Part shown: positions 7,376 to 12,237 of the stretch, in pieces
How positions within the stretch are numbered: position 1 is the first letter of the stretch
Layout of the letters: each line of letters begins with the position of its first letter
Assembly (NCBI GenBank): GCA_016840385.1
Contig: JAEOSL010000106.1
Location: forward strand, 1-12,237
From: Candidatus Thorarchaeota archaeon
GTDB taxonomy: Archaea > Asgardarchaeota > Thorarchaeia > Thorarchaeales > Thorarchaeaceae
Length of the DNA stretch: 12,237 nt
Direction of reading: 5' to 3'
Program-made: the position numbers and the translations under genes
Notes under the pieces: generated by a model
Seen by the model: only the letters and a program-made list of their open reading frames with translations
Told to the model about the DNA's origin: nothing
Database searches by the model: none

Positions 7376-8494
7376 TTAATCAAGCACAATTTTAGTTAGA
7401 CCGCCAGATGGAGAGGCGATTATTGTCATTGTTAACCCATTTCGAAACTCTGCTAATTGCCAGATGTATTCTATCATGTCACTCGACAATTGTTTTGGTA
7501 ATTCAATTTTCGGCTCAGGAGATTCAATCCCAAACTTTCGTAGTTCTTTTCGATTTCTCCAACCAATGATAGAATAGGTGTTCGAGTCGAGATTCGTCTT
7601 GAGTTCAAACCCTATTGATGAGAAGGCTTCCTGTATCTTTGAGAACTCCCTCATCTCACAAGTAGTTCTCATAGACAAACTTTCGAGAACTTCGTAGCCA
7701 TATGCGGAAATCCACAGCATTCGGAGATCTGCATAGTGAGTGTCGACAGATTCACCAACAGACTCCAGAAGCGCAATACCCTCCTTATCAATGCCAAATT
7801 TCATAACAGGTACAAATTGATGTTTCATCTCTTCGATTCTCTGCTCAACTACGTCATCTACTAGCATCACCAGGTCACCAAAATCCTTCATCGACTCGAT
7901 GTCAAGATCGATTGTTGGCTGTTTATTGCGGATACTTCCAATGAGATAGGAAATCAACGTAGTCTGGATTTCTTGGGTATTTCCGGAGTCCAAGAGTTTC
8001 TTGAGAATCTGCTGACTCTCCTTTAACCCTAAATCGAGCATACCCATCCATCCACAGTCTATAACTCTGAGTGAATTCTGGAATAAGTGAATCATTTTCC
8101 AATCAGGTTCATATTTTCGTACATGGCCATATGAGGCTCTGATTGAATTCAAACTAGGAAGAAAAGTAAGAGCATCATAGGTATCAACTGCATCATTGAT
8201 TACTTCTTTTGCAATGTCTTCCATCGTGTCATAGCATAGGATTGTTTCTGCATCAGTTTCTCCATCCAGTATCAGAGTGCCAAGCTTCTTGCATGAGGTC
8301 AGTGGAGTGATATCGAGTCGGCCGATACTATTTTCATTCAAGCGAAGTTCTCGTAATCGGTTGTTGGACATTAGTTGTGATGTATCAAAATGGCGGATAT
8401 CCAGATTGCTCAAGTCAATCGTCGAATCATGGACATCATATTTTTTCTCTCTTTGACTGCCATCTGATGTGATATACTTCAGAACGTCACTCAC
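7376..8494 (-). CDS. Protein of unknown function with N-terminal leucine-rich repeats
   Basis: A 372-aa protein with no recognisable enzyme motif. Residues about 24-78 carry leucine-rich-repeat style sequence: STIDLSNLDIRHF, then LRELRLNENSIGRLDITPL and CKKLGTLILDG. These fit the LxxLxLxxNxIxxLDLxPLxxCxx pattern with a period of about 23 residues. Only two to three repeats are visible, fewer than a stable LRR solenoid usually has. The rest (about 85-372) is mixed helical with charged segments, no signal peptide and no membrane helix, so it is probably cytosolic. LRR proteins of this pattern are, to my knowledge, frequent in Asgard archaea and usually mediate protein contacts. Start is GTG 8494, the first possible start in the open frame; no SD is visible, so the mRNA may be leaderless or start close by. 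The gene is divergent from the M20 gene and upstream of the SDR. Confidence 0.82.
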   Translation of the reverse strand: MSDVLKYITSDGSQREKKYDVHDSTIDLSNLDIRHFDTSQLMSNNRLRELRLNENSIGRLDITPLTSCKKLGTLILDGETDAETILCYDTMEDIAKEVINDAVDTYDALTFLPSLNSIRASYGHVRKYEPDWKMIHLFQNSLRVIDCGWMGMLDLGLKESQQILKKLLDSGNTQEIQTTLISYLIGSIRNKQPTIDLDIESMKDFGDLVMLVDDVVEQRIEEMKHQFVPVMKFGIDKEGIALLESVGESVDTHYADLRMLWISAYGYEVLESLSMRTTCEMREFSKIQEAFSSIGFELKTNLDSNTYSIIGWRNRKELRKFGIESPEPKIELPKQLSSDMIEYIWQLAEFRNGLTMTIIASPSGGLTKIVLD

Positions 8495-8620
8495 ACTTAC
8501 ACACTCACAATAACAGGATAGAAGAATGTGGGTCTTATCCTCTTTTCGATTTCTTAATCCTAAGACTAACGTGGATGCGAAAGTTCAAGATGAGGATTGC
8601 TTGTTCTAAAATTGATTGCA
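8495..8620. other. Divergent intergenic region (LRR gene / M20 gene)
   Basis: These 126 bases must hold the 5' signals of both flanking genes. CACTCACA occurs twice (8488-8495 and 8502-8509) around the LRR start codon. GAGG at 8592-8595 lies 25 nt before the M20 ATG, too far for a normal SD. I see no convincing TATA box for either gene. Confidence 0.4.
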
Positions 8621-9793
8621 ATGCTGAAAGATAAAGTTCGTACCAATATAGATGAGAACAAAACACGACTGATTGAGATCAGTGATGATATACATGCCAA
8701 TCCAGAAGTGGCAAATGAGGAAGTGAAAGCCTCACGTTTACTCGCTGGTGAGCTAGAGAAGGCTGGTTTCAAAGTTGATCTAGGTGTCGCTGGACTTGAT
8801 ACGGCAATTTTAGCAGTTCATCCCGACCAATCAGATGGACCAACTATTGCGATTCTAGGAGAATACGATGCTCTGCCAGGGATTGGGCATGCTTGTGGAC
8901 ACAACCTCATTGCATCATCTGCTCTTGGTGCATGTCTTGCATTAGGTTCAATGAAGAAGGATATTCCAGGAAAGCTAGTCTTCATGGGTACTCCAGCAGA
9001 GGAAGACCTTGGTGGAAAGATTGCAATGGTAGAGAAAGGTCTCTTCAAGGATGTAGATGCGGCGATGATGTACCATCCATCATCAGGATACACAATGACT
9101 GGTCGTGCAGGCCTAGCACTCACAGAGGTTAACATTGAATTTAGAGGGAAGGCATCTCACGCGTCTGGATCTCCAGAGAAAGGAATCAATGCTCTTGATG
9201 CAATTATACAGACATTCAATGGAATCAATGCACTTCGTCAACATATCAAGAGTGCTGCAAGGATTCACGGTGTGATCACCCATGGAGGTCTCAAACCTAA
9301 CATCGTTCCCGATTATGCAGCTGCTGAGTTCTATGCGCGAGCACCTACGGATAGCTATTGTGGTGAGCTTGTAAAGAAATTAGAGAAATGTGCGATTGGA
9401 GCAGCAAGTGCAACTGGTGCCATACTGAAGTATACTGTTATCGAACCTTCATATCAGTCAAGAATCATGAACAAGACTATGGGAGACCTATTCGAACAGA
9501 ATCTTACTGCAATTGGAGAGCCTATCATTCCACTCCCTCCAGGTAGTGGTGCAGGTTCTAGTGATATCGGAAATGTCAGTCAGGTCGTTCCCACAATTCA
9601 TCCCTACATTTCAATATGTGACGATAGCGTTGCAGGTCATTCAATTGATTTTGAAAAAGCATCATCATCACCAAGAGGGAATGAAGCCATGTTGAATGCG
9701 GCAAAAGCTCTCGCAATGACTGCATTAGATTTGTTTACTTACCCTGAACTAATGAAACAGGCGACCGAGGAATTTCAAATTAGGAAAAAGTAA
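8621..9793 (+). CDS. M20 family metallo-amidohydrolase/peptidase (M20D, PM20D2/AbgB-like)
   Basis: A 390-aa cytosolic zinc hydrolase of the M20 family, expected to cleave an amide bond in an N-acyl amino acid, dipeptide or aminobenzoyl-glutamate type substrate. Seen: GEYDALPGIGHACGHN at 80-95, whose C92 and H94 are probable metal ligands; PAEED with E127-E128 (catalytic base/metal ligand pair); MMYHPS with H152; GKASHAS with H180, the dimerisation-domain His that reaches the active site; NIVPDYA; and AGHSIDF with H340 near the C-terminus, the usual last metal ligand. The GEYDALPGxGHACGHN form is typical of the PM20D2/AbgB branch. No signal peptide. Start at ATG 8621; an in-frame TTG at 8597 would add eight residues, but the GAGG next to it is only 1 nt away, so I reject it. 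It stands alone on the plus strand, divergent from the LRR gene. The physiological substrate is not predictable. Confidence 0.93.
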   Translation: MLKDKVRTNIDENKTRLIEISDDIHANPEVANEEVKASRLLAGELEKAGFKVDLGVAGLDTAILAVHPDQSDGPTIAILGEYDALPGIGHACGHNLIASSALGACLALGSMKKDIPGKLVFMGTPAEEDLGGKIAMVEKGLFKDVDAAMMYHPSSGYTMTGRAGLALTEVNIEFRGKASHASGSPEKGINALDAIIQTFNGINALRQHIKSAARIHGVITHGGLKPNIVPDYAAAEFYARAPTDSYCGELVKKLEKCAIGAASATGAILKYTVIEPSYQSRIMNKTMGDLFEQNLTAIGEPIIPLPPGSGAGSSDIGNVSQVVPTIHPYISICDDSVAGHSIDFEKASSSPRGNEAMLNAAKALAMTALDLFTYPELMKQATEEFQIRKK

Positions 9794-9842
9794 TCTCAAG
9801 ATAGGGAGCAATTAGACACAATTTCACTCTCAAATTGATAGT

Positions 9843-9856
9843 AGAAAATTAAATAT
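9843..9856 (+). promoter_or_regulatory. Candidate archaeal TATA box with purine-rich BRE
   Basis: TTAAATAT (9849-9856), preceded by the purine run AGAAAA (9843-9848), fits a BRE/TATA arrangement. Transcription would start about 25 nt downstream, near 9880, leaving a leader of about 65 nt that carries an SD. Assignment is by eye only, in an AT-rich region. Confidence 0.33.
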
Positions 9857-9932
9857 TGCTTCATTTTCACAAAGATGTACCACGAGAGAGGTTTGCTACC
9901 ACAATATTAGGATAATTGGTAGATAATTCTCC

Positions 9933-9937
9933 GGAGG
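9933..9937 (+). promoter_or_regulatory. Ribosome binding site selecting a TTG start
   Basis: GGAGG is 8 nt before TTG 9946 and 20 nt before the in-frame ATG 9958, so it selects the TTG. It lies in and beside the 7-nt loop of a possible 6-bp hairpin (TAATTC 9924-9929 / GAATTA 9937-9942). Confidence 0.6.
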
Positions 9938-9945
9938 AATTAAAT

Positions 9946-12237
9946 TTGAATAAAAAAATGAAATTATGCTTACTAAGCACGCTTTTGATTTTCATGATTT
10001 CATCTGGTCCTTTGCTTGCCTTTGCAGGTCCAGATGTCTCAGCTGAGCTGGCCGCATTAGGTGGTCCTGCAGAGATGAAGATCTATGTACTTGAAGATGA
10101 GGCCGTGATGGAAAATCATCCGGACACTAACAACTTTGGAAATAATGTTCAGGGAGGTCTCTGGGTTGGCTATGAACCAATTGATGGAAACACCCGGTCA
10201 TGGTTGAAGTTCAATCTCGCAAATATACCAAAAGAGATTGGAATCACTGGTGCTTCTCTGAATGTGTATCTCAATGACGAATGGAATGTGACAGACCTAC
10301 CAATTGGAGTCTGCTACTCTGCAAATGATTCTTGGTATGAAACAACTCTGACATGGAATAATCAACCAGCATTCGATACCGCTCCACTAGATGTGATTGA
10401 CTCACCATCCAGTCCAGAAATGTTCGTTAAAGGTACCTGGTACTCATGGGAAGTCACACCTGCTTTTGCTGATGCCCTCAGCAATGATAAGAATCTCAGT
10501 CTAGTGATGAAGCAGATAAATGAAGCATCACCTTTGGAGACCTGGAACTATTTCCTTGATAAAGACTATAATGCAACAGCTGCACTCTATGCACCATACC
10601 TTTCAGTTGAATATACTACACCAGACGCTGTTGGTTTAACTGTAGATGGAATTTCAACTCCACCACTTGTCAACTATGTACAAGATTCTACACCAACATT
10701 TGAATGGACAATGTCTGATTCAGGGTCTGGGGAATACCAGAGAGACTATGAGCTTGAAGTCTGGAATAATGCAGATTACAATGACACTCTTCTTTGGTCG
10801 GAGGCTCACACTGATTTCTTCTCAATCCATGATTCATCAACTGGGGCGAATTTCTACCCCTTTGGAACAGCAAATGAATTCAGATACCAATTGAAGTATC
10901 CGTCATCACTGATAACACGTTCAGGTGTTATTGACAAGCTCATGTTTGAAACGATTGAACTTGAGGGTGAGGTGGTCTTGGAGAATCTACAGATCAATAT
11001 GGCCTGTGTCGAAGATACAGCGGATCTGACCACTGATTTTCTTGCAAATTATGATGGTGTCCAACCAACATCAGTGTTGAATACACCAAGCTATGCAGCT
11101 CCTATTGTCGATGGTAGAATTACCTTTGATATTGAGAATACATTCTTCATGCACAAGGGACTATACTTGATCGTAGAACTGAGGTTCACAAATAATACAG
11201 GCACATTGACTACTACAACACGCACTTTAGGTGCTGGTGGTTCTTCTGCAATCGCCCTTGGTTCAGGGGACTATGAAGCGACTATTGCAGATTCAACAGA
11301 TGACCGTATGAACACCCTTGAAGTCATCTTCGAATCCGATAGGATTTGGGACCCAGCTTCTGGATCCGCTAATGACTATCCATTTGGGACTGATGATGGA
11401 TATGGTGGAAGATTCCAGATTAAGTATAACAAAACAATGATAACCGACAATGGCGTAATCGACAAGATTTGGTTCCCTGTGACTCAATTCGAAGGAGAAT
11501 CAATCTTTGAGAACTTTGTCATCAGGATGGCAGAATCACCGAGAGAAGGTATGCTATTTTATGATGATTTTGAATCCAACTATGCAGGAGCAACACCAGT
11601 TACAGTACTAAACAGGGCAATCTATCAAGTAAGAAATCTTGGATATGCTGTTGTTATCGACCTAGACAATGTCTTCCATTACACTGGAGAACATGATATA
11701 CTCATTGATTTCCAGTGGCAAAACAGGACGGGTGATAGAGTATCTGTTCTGCGGAATATGAATGATGGTGGATATCGTGCTTGGAACGTAACTTGGGGTG
11801 GTAATTATGCAGGAAATGATACCGGAACTTATCACATGTACATTGACTTTGTCCACTCTGAGAGTGGTATCGAGTACGATGGCGTAGCTCTAACCAATGC
11901 GACTACGTACTACTGGCGAGTCCGGACTTGTGATAGTACGGGTATTTGGTCAGACTGGACCAATCATCAATTCAAGTATGAGGAACTATCCAGTGCACCA
12001 GAGTTCGATGCACTAGTAGTAGACCCAGCTCCAGTAATTGTAGATAATCTTGTTACTGTGTCAATCGATGTGACATACTTCCTTGGTGTCAATGAAGTAT
12101 TACTGGAGTTTGATGGTAGTAATCATTCTATGACAGCAGCTGGAGATACGTACAGCTTTGCTTTGACGCCAACTACTGTAGCGAATATTACCTACACAAT
12201 CTACATGGAGAGTATTATCGGTACATGGAGCTCTACT
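9946..12237 (+). CDS. Large secreted protein: DNRLRE domain, tandem beta modules, split Fn3-like domain (3' truncated)
   Basis: Open for 764 codons to the window edge with no stop, so the C-terminus is missing. Residues 1-27 form a Sec signal peptide (MNKK, hydrophobic LLIFMISSGPLLAFA, likely cut after A27). Residues about 46-225 match the DNRLRE-type (CBM96-like) surface domain: PDTNNFG, LWVGYE, SWLKFNLANIP, ASLNVYL, DSWYETTLTWNNQPAFDTAP, WYSWEVT, APYLSVEYT. Residues about 251-290 look like the first half of an Fn3-like domain (TPTFEW, YELEVWN), and 648-680 like its second half (TTYYWRVR, DSTGIWSDW). Two homologous modules of about 160 aa lie between them. Residues 686-764 begin another Ig-like domain. 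At least a dozen N-x-S/T sequons suggest a glycosylated cell-surface protein. The missing end may hold a membrane or cell-wall anchor. Start is TTG 9946, set by GGAGG 8 nt upstream. Function is probably adhesion or glycan binding, by inference. Confidence 0.87.
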   Translation, partial: MNKKMKLCLLSTLLIFMISSGPLLAFAGPDVSAELAALGGPAEMKIYVLEDEAVMENHPDTNNFGNNVQGGLWVGYEPIDGNTRSWLKFNLANIPKEIGITGASLNVYLNDEWNVTDLPIGVCYSANDSWYETTLTWNNQPAFDTAPLDVIDSPSSPEMFVKGTWYSWEVTPAFADALSNDKNLSLVMKQINEASPLETWNYFLDKDYNATAALYAPYLSVEYTTPDAVGLTVDGISTPPLVNYVQDSTPTFEWTMSDSGSGEYQRDYELEVWNNADYNDTLLWSEAHTDFFSIHDSSTGANFYPFGTANEFRYQLKYPSSLITRSGVIDKLMFETIELEGEVVLENLQINMACVEDTADLTTDFLANYDGVQPTSVLNTPSYAAPIVDGRITFDIENTFFMHKGLYLIVELRFTNNTGTLTTTTRTLGAGGSSAIALGSGDYEATIADSTDDRMNTLEVIFESDRIWDPASGSANDYPFGTDDGYGGRFQIKYNKTMITDNGVIDKIWFPVTQFEGESIFENFVIRMAESPREGMLFYDDFESNYAGATPVTVLNRAIYQVRNLGYAVVIDLDNVFHYTGEHDILIDFQWQNRTGDRVSVLRNMNDGGYRAWNVTWGGNYAGNDTGTYHMYIDFVHSESGIEYDGVALTNATTYYWRVRTCDSTGIWSDWTNHQFKYEELSSAPEFDALVVDPAPVIVDNLVTVSIDVTYFLGVNEVLLEFDGSNHSMTAAGDTYSFALTPTTVANITYTIYMESIIGTWSST
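10852..11868 (+). repeat. Two tandem homologous modules inside the secreted protein
   Basis: Residues about 303-463 and 477-641 align as two copies. Anchors: FYPFGT against DYPFGT; FRYQLKY against FRQ-like FQIKY; ITRSGVIDKLMF against ITDNGVIDKIWF; TSVLN against VTVLN; ITFDIENTFFMHKG against VVIDLDNVFHYTGE; RFTNNTGT against QWQNRTGD. They are diverged at the DNA level. Each is rich in predicted beta strands. Confidence 0.75.

Larger units (their letters stand above)
9794..9945. other. Intergenic region before the secreted-protein gene
   Basis: 152 AT-rich bases. They hold a small inverted repeat (CAATTT 9819-9824 / AAATTG 9832-9837, 7-nt loop) without a T-tract, a TATA-like box at about 9849-9856 and the GGAGG site at 9933-9937. 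No gene or RNA fold is evident otherwise. Confidence 0.5.

Noticed and set aside
9819..9837. Inverted repeat CAATTT/AAATTG after the M20 gene as a terminator.
   Set aside because: Only 6 bp, AT-rich, and no T-tract follows.

Overview
The window reads as a chromosomal segment from an archaeon, or possibly a bacterium carrying archaeal-looking features. Base composition is moderate, Arg codons are mostly AGA/AGG/CGA, start codons are often TTG or GTG, and Shine-Dalgarno sequences (GGAGG, AGGAG) precede some genes. A leucine-rich-repeat protein, a large Sec-exported protein rich in N-x-S/T sequons and bacterial-type enzymes (UvrA family, PurH) together suggest an Asgard-type archaeon such as Thorarchaeota. 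This is an inference from style, with low to moderate confidence; there is no rRNA or ribosomal marker to settle it.

Layout. (1) Positions 1-104: possible tail of an upstream gene, then a strong ribosome binding site. (2) 105-4852, plus strand: a two-gene operon holding a full-length UvrA-family ABC ATPase and, 20 nt later, an unusual protein made of two tandem nucleotidyltransferase/helical/winged-helix units, the first with its catalytic aspartates lost. (3) 4853-4903: a perfect 11-bp hairpin plus T-tract between convergent genes. (4) 4904-8494, minus strand: in transcription order an LRR-containing protein of unknown function, a classical short-chain dehydrogenase/reductase and the bifunctional purine enzyme PurH, separated by 69-90 nt. 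(5) 8495-8620: divergent intergenic region. (6) 8621-9793, plus strand: an M20 zinc amidohydrolase/peptidase. (7) 9794-9945: intergenic region with a TATA-like box and a GGAGG site. (8) 9946 to the window end: a large secreted protein, open across all 764 visible codons and cut by the window edge. It has a signal peptide, a DNRLRE-type domain, two tandem beta-rich modules and an Fn3-like fold that appears split around those modules.

Functionally, PurH makes IMP in purine synthesis; the SDR and M20 proteins are housekeeping or catabolic enzymes with unassigned substrates; the last gene encodes a cell-surface or exported protein. The part most likely to be new is the UvrA-like/double-nucleotidyltransferase operon: a nucleic-acid-sensing ATPase co-transcribed with a predicted NMP-transferring, DNA-binding protein, with no uvrB or uvrC in view. 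No intergenic stretch exceeds 300 bases, and I saw no tRNA, rRNA, CRISPR array or insertion sequence.
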